DNA of 64,000 bases, taken from positions 1,894,406 through 1,958,405 of the forward strand of contig NZ_CP151800.1 in the NCBI RefSeq assembly GCF_038449125.1, in the 5' to 3' direction. Position 1 is the stretch's first letter. The number at the start of each line of letters is the position of its first letter. The DNA is from Kosakonia sp. BYX6 (GTDB taxonomy: Bacteria > Pseudomonadota > Gammaproteobacteria > Enterobacterales > Enterobacteriaceae). A program made the position numbers and the translations under genes. Positions 40,082 to 48,460 of this stretch are shown here, piece by piece. The notes beneath the pieces are model-generated. The model saw only the letters and a list, made by a program, of their open reading frames with translations. It ran no database searches and was not told the origin of the DNA.

Positions 40082-40108
40082 GTATCGGCAGCGATGTTGA
40101 AAAGATTA
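40082..40108 (-). promoter_or_regulatory. Sigma-28 promoter of fliDST
   Basis: On the minus strand, TAAT (40108-40105) is followed by 15 bases and GCCGATAC (40089-40082). This matches the FliA consensus TAAA-N15-GCCGATAA at 10 of 12 positions, 38 bases before the fliD start. Confidence 0.75.
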
Positions 40109-40190
40109 GAGGGTTTTTTATAAAACAATGGCGAAATAAAGCGGGAGAATAGCGGGCAGTTTCTGGCTTTAAAAAAATGATCTTTTTCCC

Positions 40191-40217
40191 TAAAGGTTGC
40201 CAAATGACGGTCGATAA
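40191..40217 (+). promoter_or_regulatory. Sigma-28 promoter of flagellin gene 1
   Basis: TAAA (40191-40194), 15 bases, then GTCGATAA (40210-40217) fits the FliA consensus with one change. The -10 box starts 76 bases before the ATG, the same distance as in the other two flagellin genes. Confidence 0.88.
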
Positions 40218-40285
40218 TCTGGGTAACGGTGAGAAAACCGTGGGCAGATGCCTGAATCTGATAACTTTTTTTAAGGAATTACATC

Positions 40286-41218
40286 ATGGCTGTTATTAAT
40301 ACTAACACCCTGTCGCTGATGACCCAGAACAACCTGACTAAATCACAGTCTTCTCTGGGTACCTCCATCGAGCGTCTTTCTTCCGGTCTGCGTATCAACA
40401 GCGCAAAAGACGACGCTGCGGGTCAGGCGATCGCTAACCGCTTTACGTCCAACATCAACGGCCTGACCGTTGCTGCCCGTAACGCGAACGACGGCATTTC
40501 TCTGTCTCAGACCGCTGAAGGCGCGCTGGGCGAAATCAACAACAACTTGCAGCGTATCCGTGACCTGACCGTTCAGGCGCAGAACAGCTCCAACTCCGCG
40601 TCCGACATCGACTCCATCCAGGCTGAAGTTAACCAGCGTATGGAAGAAGTGAACCGTGTAACCAACCAGACCGACTTCAACGGCATCAAAGTCCTGAATA
40701 CCGGTTCCGGTTCAAGCAGCTACGATTTCCAGGTTGGCGCGAAAGACGGCGAAACCATCAGCATCGCCATCAGCTCCAGCGACAGCTACAACCTTGCCGC
40801 TGCCGGTTCTTCTGGTTCTGCGCTGAACACCAAAGCCATGACCTCTGGCGATACAGTCAACGGTACTGCACGTTCTACTGAAGCGGTTGGCTTCGACGTA
40901 CTGAAAGGTTCCGTCACTGGCGGCGCGAGCGGTGCAGCTTCTGGCTCCACTCCGCTGGCAGACATCGATGCGGCAATCAAAGCGGTTGACTCTCAGCGCA
41001 GCCTGCTGGGTGCGTCCCAGAACCGTTTCGAATCCACCATCACTAACCTGAACAACACGGTGAACAACCTGTCTTCTGCCCGCAGCCGTATTCAGGACTC
41101 TGATTACGCGACGGAAGTGTCGAACATGTCCCGCGCGCAGATCCTGCAGCAGGCGGGTTCTTCTGTGCTAGCGCAGGCCAACCAGGTTCCGCAGACCATG
41201 CTGTCCCTGCTGCGTTAA
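40286..41218 (+). CDS. fliC: Flagellin, copy 1
   Basis: This 310-residue flagellin has intact D0/D1 ends (MAVINTNTLSLMTQNNL ... NQVPQTMLSLLR) and a short middle region of about 80 residues rich in Ser, Thr, Gly and Ala. That middle region is a likely site for glycosylation by the adjacent island. It differs from copy 2 at four positions (157, 178, 179, 233) and from copy 3 at six. Its leader sequence differs most from the other two. An AAGGAATT ribosome site precedes the ATG. Confidence 0.96.
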   Translation: MAVINTNTLSLMTQNNLTKSQSSLGTSIERLSSGLRINSAKDDAAGQAIANRFTSNINGLTVAARNANDGISLSQTAEGALGEINNNLQRIRDLTVQAQNSSNSASDIDSIQAEVNQRMEEVNRVTNQTDFNGIKVLNTGSGSSSYDFQVGAKDGETISIAISSSDSYNLAAAGSSGSALNTKAMTSGDTVNGTARSTEAVGFDVLKGSVTGGASGAASGSTPLADIDAAIKAVDSQRSLLGASQNRFESTITNLNNTVNNLSSARSRIQDSDYATEVSNMSRAQILQQAGSSVLAQANQVPQTMLSLLR

Positions 41219-41240
41219 TCCTTTATTACGCAGATCGCAT

Positions 41241-41268
41241 AAAAGCGCCGCTTGTCGGCGCTTTTTTT
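41241..41268 (+). terminator. Terminator of flagellin gene 1
   Basis: The stem GCGCCG / CGGCGC with loop CTTGT is followed by seven T residues, 23 bases after the stop codon. Confidence 0.88.
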
Positions 41269-41307
41269 ATGTGCGTGAAAAAGCCGCAGAAAAAAAGAAA
41301 AAATCCC

Positions 41308-41334
41308 TAAAGAGTTGGTTGAACCCGTCGATAA
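41308..41334 (+). promoter_or_regulatory. Sigma-28 promoter of flagellin gene 2
   Basis: TAAA (41308-41311), 15 bases, then GTCGATAA (41327-41334), with the -10 box 76 bases before the ATG at 41403. Confidence 0.88.
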
Positions 41335-41402
41335 CAATCATGACGGTGATGAAGCCTTTGGCGCTTACCGGAATATAAATTTTTCACTGAAGGATAACTA
41401 TC

Positions 41403-42335
41403 ATGGCCGTTATTAACACTAACACCCTGTCGCTGATGACCCAGAACAACCTGACTAAATCACAGTCATCTCTGGGCACCTCCATCGAGCGTCTTTCTTC
41501 CGGTCTGCGCATCAACAGCGCAAAAGACGACGCCGCAGGTCAGGCGATTGCTAACCGCTTTACGTCTAACATCAACGGCCTGACCGTTGCTGCCCGTAAC
41601 GCGAACGACGGTATTTCTCTCTCCCAGACCGCTGAAGGCGCGCTGGGCGAAATCAACAACAACTTGCAGCGTATCCGTGACCTGACCGTTCAGGCGCAGA
41701 ACAGCTCCAACTCCGCATCTGACATCGACTCCATCCAGGCTGAAGTTAACCAGCGTATGGAAGAAGTGAACCGCGTAACCAACCAGACCGACTTCAACGG
41801 CATCAAAGTGCTGAACACCGGTTCCGGTTCAAGCAGCTACGATTTCCAGGTTGGCGCGAAAGACGGCGAAAAAATCAGCATCGCCATCAGCTCCAGCGAC
41901 AGCTACAACCTGGCCGCTGCCGGTTCTTCAGGCACCACCCTGAACACCAAAGCCATGACCTCTGGTGATACCGTCAACGGTACTGCACGTTCTACTGAAG
42001 CGGTTGGTTTTGACGTACTGAAAGGTTCCGTCACTGGCGGCGCGAGCGGTGCAGCTTCTGGCTCCACTCCGCTGGCTGATATCGACGCGGCAATCAAATC
42101 GGTTGACTCTCAGCGCAGCCTGCTGGGTGCGTCCCAGAACCGTTTCGAATCCACCATCACTAACCTGAACAACACGGTGAACAACCTGTCTTCTGCCCGC
42201 AGCCGTATTCAGGATTCTGATTACGCGACGGAAGTGTCGAACATGTCCCGCGCGCAGATCCTGCAGCAGGCGGGTTCTTCCGTACTGGCACAGGCCAACC
42301 AGGTTCCGCAGACTATGCTGTCCCTGCTGCGTTAA
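41403..42335 (+). CDS. fliC: Flagellin, copy 2
   Basis: This is a 310-residue flagellin nearly identical to copy 1, with changes T157K, S178T, A179T and A233S. All lie in or near the surface-exposed middle part. The leader from the sigma-28 promoter to the ATG is almost the same as that of copy 3 (GAAGGATAACTATC before the ATG), so these two share a more recent duplication of the leader. It is a complete gene with its own terminator. Confidence 0.95.
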   Translation: MAVINTNTLSLMTQNNLTKSQSSLGTSIERLSSGLRINSAKDDAAGQAIANRFTSNINGLTVAARNANDGISLSQTAEGALGEINNNLQRIRDLTVQAQNSSNSASDIDSIQAEVNQRMEEVNRVTNQTDFNGIKVLNTGSGSSSYDFQVGAKDGEKISIAISSSDSYNLAAAGSSGTTLNTKAMTSGDTVNGTARSTEAVGFDVLKGSVTGGASGAASGSTPLADIDAAIKSVDSQRSLLGASQNRFESTITNLNNTVNNLSSARSRIQDSDYATEVSNMSRAQILQQAGSSVLAQANQVPQTMLSLLR

Positions 42336-42353
42336 TCGCAAATTGAGTTGTAC

Positions 42354-42383
42354 AAAAAAGGCGCCGCTTGTCGGCGCTTTTTT
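42354..42383 (+). terminator. Terminator of flagellin gene 2
   Basis: An A-run is followed by the stem GCGCCG / CGGCGC (42361-42377) and a T-run. It is the same hairpin as after copy 1. Confidence 0.88.
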
Positions 42384-42439
42384 ATTTTGTGATCTGTGTG
42401 TTTTTTCGACGAAAATTGTTCAAAAAATAGAAAAAACAC

Positions 42440-42466
42440 TAAAGAGTTCTGTAAGGCCGTCGATAA
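42440..42466 (+). promoter_or_regulatory. Sigma-28 promoter of flagellin gene 3
   Basis: TAAA (42440-42443), 15 bases, then GTCGATAA (42459-42466), with the -10 box 76 bases before the ATG at 42535. Confidence 0.88.
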
Positions 42467-42534
42467 TGATCATGACGGTGATGAAGCCTCTGGCGCATAC
42501 CGGAATATAAATTTCTCACTGAAGGATAACTATC

Positions 42535-43467
42535 ATGGCTGTTATTAATACTAACACCCTGTCGCTGATGACCCAGAACAACCTGACTAAATCACAGTCT
42601 TCTCTGGGCACCTCGATTGAGCGTCTCTCTTCCGGTCTGCGCATCAACAGCGCGAAAGACGACGCTGCGGGTCAGGCGATTGCTAACCGTTTTACGTCCA
42701 ACATCAACGGTCTGACCGTTGCTGCCCGTAACGCGAACGACGGCATTTCTCTGTCTCAGACCGCTGAAGGCGCGCTGAGCGAAATCAACAACAACTTGCA
42801 GCGTATCCGTGACCTGACCGTTCAGGCGCAGAACAGCTCCAACTCCGCGTCCGATATCGACTCCATCCAGGCTGAAGTTAACCAGCGTATGGAAGAAGTG
42901 AACCGTGTCACCAACCAGACCGACTTCAACGGCATCAAAGTGCTGAACACCGGTTCCGGTTCAAGCAGCTACGATTTCCAGGTTGGTTCTAAAGACGGCG
43001 AAAAAATCAGCATCGCCATCAGCTCCAGCGACAGCTACAACCTGGCCGCTGCCGGTTCTTCAGGCACCACCCTGAACACCAAAGCCATGACCTCTGGCGA
43101 CACTGTCAACGGTACTGCACGTACTACTGAAGCGGTTGGCTTCGACGTACTGAAAGGTTCTGTCACTGGTGGCGCGAGCGGTGCAGCTTCTGGCTCCACT
43201 CCGCTGGCAGACATCGATGCGGCAATCAAAGCGGTTGACTCTCAGCGCAGCCTGCTGGGTGCGTCCCAGAACCGTTTCGAATCCACCATCACTAACCTGA
43301 ACAACACGGTGAACAACCTGTCTTCTGCCCGCAGCCGTATTCAGGATTCTGATTACGCGACGGAAGTGTCGAACATGTCCCGCGCGCAGATCCTGCAGCA
43401 GGCGGGTTCTTCCGTACTGGCACAGGCCAACCAGGTTCCGCAGACCATGCTGTCCCTGCTGCGTTAA
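42535..43467 (+). CDS. fliC: Flagellin, copy 3
   Basis: This is a 310-residue flagellin. Compared with copy 1 it has G82S, A152S, T157K, S178T, A179T and S197T, and it keeps Ala233. Three of the changes create new Ser or Thr residues relative to copy 2 (82, 152, with 197 Ser to Thr), which may alter glycan sites. Terminal domains are unchanged, so all three copies should co-assemble. It is the copy closest to the glycosyltransferase gene. Confidence 0.95.
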   Translation: MAVINTNTLSLMTQNNLTKSQSSLGTSIERLSSGLRINSAKDDAAGQAIANRFTSNINGLTVAARNANDGISLSQTAEGALSEINNNLQRIRDLTVQAQNSSNSASDIDSIQAEVNQRMEEVNRVTNQTDFNGIKVLNTGSGSSSYDFQVGSKDGEKISIAISSSDSYNLAAAGSSGTTLNTKAMTSGDTVNGTARTTEAVGFDVLKGSVTGGASGAASGSTPLADIDAAIKAVDSQRSLLGASQNRFESTITNLNNTVNNLSSARSRIQDSDYATEVSNMSRAQILQQAGSSVLAQANQVPQTMLSLLR

Positions 43468-43489
43468 TTGTAAAACGCACATTTCTGAA

Positions 43490-43514
43490 ACCCGGCGCCG
43501 CCGGGTTTTTTTTT
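43490..43514 (+). terminator. Terminator of flagellin gene 3
   Basis: The stem ACCCGGC / GCCGGGT with a three-base loop is followed by nine or more T residues. It differs from the hairpin after copies 1 and 2. Confidence 0.85.
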
Positions 43515-43665
43515 GCCTGCCGCTCCCCCAAAGGTAAACGTCAGGAAACCGCTATTTTTACCCGTTTTTTACGCGGATTGGCGCGCCGTCAATGCAGTAT
43601 CGTTTCCTGTAATATGTGGATACCGGTGCATGCGGTGTCTGTCGACCATTATTGGGAATACTGTT

Positions 43666-46600
43666 ATGCCGCAATCTGCACTCGTTAGCCTTGTCATCCC
43701 CAGCTATAAATCCTCCTGGTTTGAAGAAACGCTACGCTGCGCGTTGTCGCAAGATTATGACAACCTTGAAATTATTATTTCTGATGATTGCCCGACCAAC
43801 GATATTGAGCGCATTGTCGAACGTAACAAAGAGCATTCACCTTTTCCGCTGACCTATATTCATAACCAACCGGCGCTGGGCGATAACCAAAACGTTGAAA
43901 CCTGCATTCGGCTGGCAAAGGGCAAGTACATCAAGTTTTTGTTCGACGACGACACCCTTGAGCCGGACTGCGTCTCTTCGCTGGTCAAGGCGATGGAAAG
44001 CGATGCTTCCGTGCGCCTTGCCACGTCGCGCCGCCGCCGGATTGGCGTTCACGGCGAAGCGTTAGCGGACATTAACGCGACGACCGCCGCAGTAAAAAGC
44101 GATGCGATTCTCAACGGGCGCGATGTCATCAGCTTCCAGCTCCACGGCATTGTTAACTTTATCGGGGAGCCGAGCACGGTATTAATGTACCGCGACGATC
44201 TCATTGATTTGCTGAACCACCCGGATGGGCTGTTCGCGCTGAACGGCGAAGTGATGCACTTCCTCGCGGACTTAACGCTGTACGCGAAATTGCTGCGCAA
44301 GGGCAACCTGGCGTACCTGGTCAAGCCGCTTTCTGCGCTGCGCGTTTCTCGCCAGCAGGTTAGCCAGCTTGGACGCGATGACGATCCGCGCGCCGACAAA
44401 ACCCTGAAAGCGTTCCCGGAGTTAATTAAAAAACTCAACATGGGCGATACCGAAACCACGCCGCGCCACCATGTGCGCGTCGCGCCGATGAGCGATCCAA
44501 CCCACTTTGCTTTGCAGGATGTCGGCAGCCACATTGATAACGGGGTGAAAGAGTCGCTATTGGCAGACTGGATCGCACAGCGCCAGTTACTGCCGGTTCA
44601 GCAGCGCATGGTGGATAAACACAACGCGGCCTTTGAAACGGCGGATTTGACGGTGCTGATTTATGGTGGCGACGGGCAGCCGGGCAATATTGAAAAAACG
44701 CTCGCCTCATTAACGCAAAAAACCTATAGCGGTTTGCGCATTCATCCGGTGGTGCTGAGCAACGACACCTTTGACGGTGTGCGCACGATTGGCGAGTTCG
44801 CGGGCGTGCATCGCGCGTTGGAAGAACTGGCGTGTGAAATGCCGCGCGGCTGGTTTATTGCCTTTCAGGCGGGCGGGGAATTTTATGATTCCGGCCTGCT
44901 GTCGCTGGCTTCAACGTTGATTGAAGCTGATTCGCTGTCGGCCATTTATGGCGATGAAGTGTTTAACATCGACGGCAGCGCCATTGGCGTGAAATTCAAA
45001 TCGGACTTCAACCTCGATCTGTTTCTCAGCCAGCCTTTTTCGCTCGGGCGCAACTGGTTCTTGCGCGGCGAGGTGATCAGCCAGTTTGGCGTCGATGCCA
45101 GCACCGGCGCGGCATTTGAATTCGATCTGCTGATCAAACTGATTGAAAGCCAGGGCTTCGCGCCGATGGGCCACCTGGCAGAACCGCTGTTCCTGGCGAT
45201 GCAGCCGATCGCCGCGCCAGAGCAGGAACAACGCATCCTGCAACGCCATTTACGTAACCGTGGATATGGGCGCGCCGAAATTACCGTGGATATTTATGGC
45301 CATTACCATATTGGCTACGGTCACGCGGATACGCCGCTGGTGTCGATCATTATTCCTGCCGGGCAGCAGCTTGCGCCGCTGGTGACCTGCGTCACCTCGG
45401 TGGTGGAAAAAACGCAGTGGACACAGTATGAACTGCTGGTGGTGGCGGATTCTGCCGCGCCGCAAGAGATGCACAACTGGCTGCAAGGTTTGTCAGAGAT
45501 CGACCCGACGCGCATTAAAGTGCTGAAAGGCGACGGGGTAGGTACTTATGCCCGCGCGGTTAACCAGGCTTTCGCGCTGGCACAGGGGCAATACATTGCC
45601 ATGCTGCACCCGGACTTGGTTATCACTCAGCCCAAATGGTTGAACGCGATGCTTAACCACGGCCAGCGCCCCGAAGTGGGGATCGTTGGTGGCAAACAGC
45701 TTTACAGCGATGGCACCGTGCGCCACGCCGGGTATTTGCTTGGCGTGAACGGTGTGGCGGGGGAAGCATTTTTCCGCACCGATGATGGCTTCAAAAGTTA
45801 CATGGGACGCTTGCACGCAGATCAAAACTACAGCGCAGTTTCCGGCGAATTCATGCTGTTTGACCGCGCAATTTTTGAAAGCGTGGGCGGCCTCGACGAA
45901 ACGCTCGACACACTGTGGGATGTCGATTTCTGTCTGCGCGCGCGCCAGAAAGGGTGGTTCACCGTCTGGACGCCGTCGGCGGCGGTGTTACGCACCGTGG
46001 GCCGTAAAGCCGATGAAACCCCGCGCGAAGCGGCGGCTCGCCGGGAACGTAAAGAGCGCGAAGAAGATGAGATGTTCGCCCGTTGGATGCCGATCATCAG
46101 CAACGACCCGGCTTACAACATTAACCTTTCCCTTAGCAACGAGCAGTTTATGGTCTGCCCGGAGAGCAAACTGAGCTGGCGACCCCTGTCGTGGAACCCG
46201 CTGCCGGTGGTGCTTCCGCACATGGGCGACTACGCGGGTTGCGGGTATTACCGCATGATCAAACCGTTCGAAGCGATGGTTGAAAACGCGTGCGTGGATG
46301 GCAAATTATCCCCCGCGCTGCTGAGCATTCCGACGCTGGCGCGCTATAAGCCGGACAGCGTGATTATCCAGCGCCACTTCTCGCCGGAATTCCAGGCGTG
46401 GGCGAGTGCGGCGAAAAAGCGCACCGACGTGTTTATGGTCTTTGAACTGGATGACTACTTGCCGAACATTCCGGTGAAAAACCAGCATAAGTCGGATTTC
46501 GACAGCGACACGCTGAAGAATTTGCGCAAGACGCTTAACTTTATGGACCGCTTTGTGGTGTCGACGCAGCCGCTGGCCGATGCGTTTTCCGCCTGGCACT

Positions 46601-47184
46601 CCAACATTGTGGTGATGCCGAACCGCGTTTCCGCCGACTGGTGGTCAGGCTTAACCAGCCTGCGCGGGCAGGGGCGTAAGCCGCGTGTGGGTTGGGCGGG
46701 CGGTTCCAGCCACCGGGGTGACCTGGAAATGGTCGCCGATGTGGTCAAAGCCTTTGCCGACGAAGTGGATTGGGTGTTCTTCGGCATGTGTCCGGAAAAA
46801 CTGCGCCCGTATGTGCGTGAGTTCCATCGCGGCGTGGACATTGAACTTTATCCACGCAAGCTGGCTTCGCTCAATTTGGATCTGGCGATTGCGCCGGTGG
46901 AAGAGAACCTGTTCAACGCCTGTAAGAGTAACTTGCGTCTGCTGGAGTACGGCTCCTGTGCCGTGCCGGTGATTTGCAGCGATGTAGAATGCTACCGCTC
47001 CATCAATGACGTGACGCGCGTGCGTAACCGGTATAAAGACTGGGCGGATGCGATTCGCTACCACCTTGATAACCCGTCGCAAAGCGCGCAAATGGGGCAG
47101 GCGTTGCAAGCCACGATTTTCCGCGACTGGATGCACAACGCCGACACCGCTGCAGCGTGGGCGAAAGCCTGGTTGCCGGACTGA
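43666..47184 (+). CDS. Three-domain flagellin glycosyltransferase (GT2-GT2-GTB)
   Basis: The 1172-residue protein has three catalytic-type domains. The first GT2/GT-A domain begins SLVIPSYKSS and has DDD at 94-96. A second GT2 domain (about 560-800) starts VSIIIPAGQQ and has HPD at 648-650 where the DxD motif would be. A C-terminal GT-B (GT1/GT4-like) domain (about 880-1170) has GWAGGSSHRGDLEM near 1009 and CKSNLRLLEYGSCAVPVICS near 1090. The ATG at 43666 starts the GT2 fold; the frame upstream to 43513 lies in the fliC terminator. Large multi-domain enzymes beside fliC glycosylate flagellin in Pseudomonas, so this is the likely flagellin glycosyltransferase. It may add two or three sugars in series. 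Confidence 0.85.
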   Translation: MPQSALVSLVIPSYKSSWFEETLRCALSQDYDNLEIIISDDCPTNDIERIVERNKEHSPFPLTYIHNQPALGDNQNVETCIRLAKGKYIKFLFDDDTLEPDCVSSLVKAMESDASVRLATSRRRRIGVHGEALADINATTAAVKSDAILNGRDVISFQLHGIVNFIGEPSTVLMYRDDLIDLLNHPDGLFALNGEVMHFLADLTLYAKLLRKGNLAYLVKPLSALRVSRQQVSQLGRDDDPRADKTLKAFPELIKKLNMGDTETTPRHHVRVAPMSDPTHFALQDVGSHIDNGVKESLLADWIAQRQLLPVQQRMVDKHNAAFETADLTVLIYGGDGQPGNIEKTLASLTQKTYSGLRIHPVVLSNDTFDGVRTIGEFAGVHRALEELACEMPRGWFIAFQAGGEFYDSGLLSLASTLIEADSLSAIYGDEVFNIDGSAIGVKFKSDFNLDLFLSQPFSLGRNWFLRGEVISQFGVDASTGAAFEFDLLIKLIESQGFAPMGHLAEPLFLAMQPIAAPEQEQRILQRHLRNRGYGRAEITVDIYGHYHIGYGHADTPLVSIIIPAGQQLAPLVTCVTSVVEKTQWTQYELLVVADSAAPQEMHNWLQGLSEIDPTRIKVLKGDGVGTYARAVNQAFALAQGQYIAMLHPDLVITQPKWLNAMLNHGQRPEVGIVGGKQLYSDGTVRHAGYLLGVNGVAGEAFFRTDDGFKSYMGRLHADQNYSAVSGEFMLFDRAIFESVGGLDETLDTLWDVDFCLRARQKGWFTVWTPSAAVLRTVGRKADETPREAAARRERKEREEDEMFARWMPIISNDPAYNINLSLSNEQFMVCPESKLSWRPLSWNPLPVVLPHMGDYAGCGYYRMIKPFEAMVENACVDGKLSPALLSIPTLARYKPDSVIIQRHFSPEFQAWASAAKKRTDVFMVFELDDYLPNIPVKNQHKSDFDSDTLKNLRKTLNFMDRFVVSTQPLADAFSAWHSNIVVMPNRVSADWWSGLTSLRGQGRKPRVGWAGGSSHRGDLEMVADVVKAFADEVDWVFFGMCPEKLRPYVREFHRGVDIELYPRKLASLNLDLAIAPVEENLFNACKSNLRLLEYGSCAVPVICSDVECYRSINDVTRVRNRYKDWADAIRYHLDNPSQSAQMGQALQATIFRDWMHNADTAAAWAKAWLPD

Positions 47185-47199
47185 TCCACAAGGGGTTAT

Positions 47200-47353
47200 G
47201 CCGGGTGGCGGCGATGCCTTACCCGGCCTACAAGCTATGTGATATCAATAAGTTGTGTAGGCCTGATAAGCGAAGCGCCATCAGGCGTGGACAAAATCAG
47301 GTGCATTGGCGGGCATGTGGCGCGTAGGCCTGATAAGCGCAGCGCCATCAGGC
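47200..47353. repeat. Cluster of three REP (BIME-type) palindromic elements
   Basis: Three REP-like palindromes lie between convergent genes: 47200-47231 (GCCGGGTGGC...CCGGCCTAC), 47257-47286 and 47324-47353 (both GTAGGCCTGATAAGCG...GCCATCAGGC). The second is the exact reverse complement of the palindrome found five times inside the ligase gene at 54165-54599. They probably stabilise the glycosyltransferase mRNA end or serve as targets of REP-associated proteins. Confidence 0.85.
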
Positions 47354-47370
47354 AGGTCATCATTCTCAAG

Positions 47371-47392
47371 CGCCGGTTTCCCGGCGTTTTTT
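47371..47392 (+). terminator. Terminator after the glycosyltransferase gene
   Basis: The stem CGCCGG / CCGGCG with a TTTC loop is followed by six T residues on the plus strand, after the REP cluster and just before the end of the convergent methyltransferase gene. Confidence 0.8.
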
Positions 47393-47396
47393 GTTT

Positions 47397-48230
47397 TTAA
47401 CGGGTTTTCCAATAATCCATAAAGCCCTCTTTACCGTACAACCAGAGGGTTTGCAGCTCGTTATTGATGTTGTCGATCAGCGGTTTGATTTCGCTGTAAG
47501 GCTGGCGCAGCAGCACCCAGGATTTACTTTTCGGGCTATAAACCGACGATTTGTAACCCCATTGGTCCATCAAAATTTGCATACTTTTATTGGTATGTAC
47601 CACCGTGTGCACGGGCACATCGGTATAGAACCAGTTTGGATCTTGCGGCACGCGATCCACCACCACCGTGTGGATCAGCAGGGAACCGGTATCGGAAACC
47701 AGCGCGTTAACGTCGTCCAGATCCTGGCGCGTCAGCACATGTTCGAACATCGCGGAGTTAATCACCATTGACCAGGCTTTCTTCTGCGGCTCATCGATAT
47801 AGCGGTGTGCCGGGTTGCGGACATATTTGTCGTAGCATGGGATTTCGCGGTTGAAATACTTGCGCTGAATATGGCTCAGCGTGCCATAGCCGGAGGCGTA
47901 ATCCAGCATGTTGCTGGTATCGATAATGTTATTGCGCGCCAGCAGTTCAATCATTAACGCCTGCTCGGCATACGGCGGCTGGTTGAAGCCGGTGGTATCG
48001 CGACCGCCGGTTTCGCTGTAGTGGTGAAAATCGGTGTTCAGCTTTTCCCATTCGTCATGCGACAACGCTTTATGCGTTTGCGAGCTTAAAAAGCCACAGT
48101 GCGGACACTCATAAAACTGCACCGGCACCAGCTTCTGGGTGAAGCTTTCGGTCGATGGCGCGCAATAGTTATCCTTCTGGAAATAGAATTTCATTTCCGT
48201 ATCACAGATGAGGCAAGTGTTGATTTTCAT
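47397..48230 (-). CDS. Class I SAM methyltransferase with N-terminal zinc-finger-like motif
   Basis: The 277-residue protein starts with two Cys-x2-Cys pairs (Cys6/Cys9 and Cys42/Cys45) that probably bind zinc. It then has a SAM-binding glycine motif, LDYASGYGTL (from about residue 109). This zinc-finger plus methyltransferase layout is common among sugar C- or O-methyltransferases. It may modify the flagellin glycan or a precursor. It is divergent from the aminotransferase gene, with 230 bases between. Confidence 0.75.
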   Translation of the reverse strand: MKINTCLICDTEMKFYFQKDNYCAPSTESFTQKLVPVQFYECPHCGFLSSQTHKALSHDEWEKLNTDFHHYSETGGRDTTGFNQPPYAEQALMIELLARNNIIDTSNMLDYASGYGTLSHIQRKYFNREIPCYDKYVRNPAHRYIDEPQKKAWSMVINSAMFEHVLTRQDLDDVNALVSDTGSLLIHTVVVDRVPQDPNWFYTDVPVHTVVHTNKSMQILMDQWGYKSSVYSPKSKSWVLLRQPYSEIKPLIDNINNELQTLWLYGKEGFMDYWKTR

Positions 48231-48460
48231 AACTGTCCTGAGTAGTTAGCGGCGGGCGCAGAGTCGTGGCGCGATAATGTAAGAATTTGACATATTTCAC
48301 CCATATCCAGCCGCCAAATATCCGCCGTTTTGTCCCTCTTTTTCTGGGATTGCGTCATCAACAGAATAATTAGCCCATGAAAATGGTTTTGTTTTGCCGA
48401 TAAGCAGGCAACGCACCTCGCTATGATGCAAGCCTACCCCTTTATCCTGCAGGTCCGCCT

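Noticed and set aside
40045-40203. N-terminal extension of FliD
   Set aside because: The family start MASISSLGAG is at 40044, and the extension covers the sigma-28 promoter.
43535-43561. Sigma-28 promoter before the glycosyltransferase gene
   Set aside because: TAAA is present but the -10 position (ATTTTTAC) does not match.
43513-43665. N-terminal extension of the glycosyltransferase
   Set aside because: The added 51 residues overlap the fliC terminator and show no fold; the GT2 domain begins right after the ATG at 43666.
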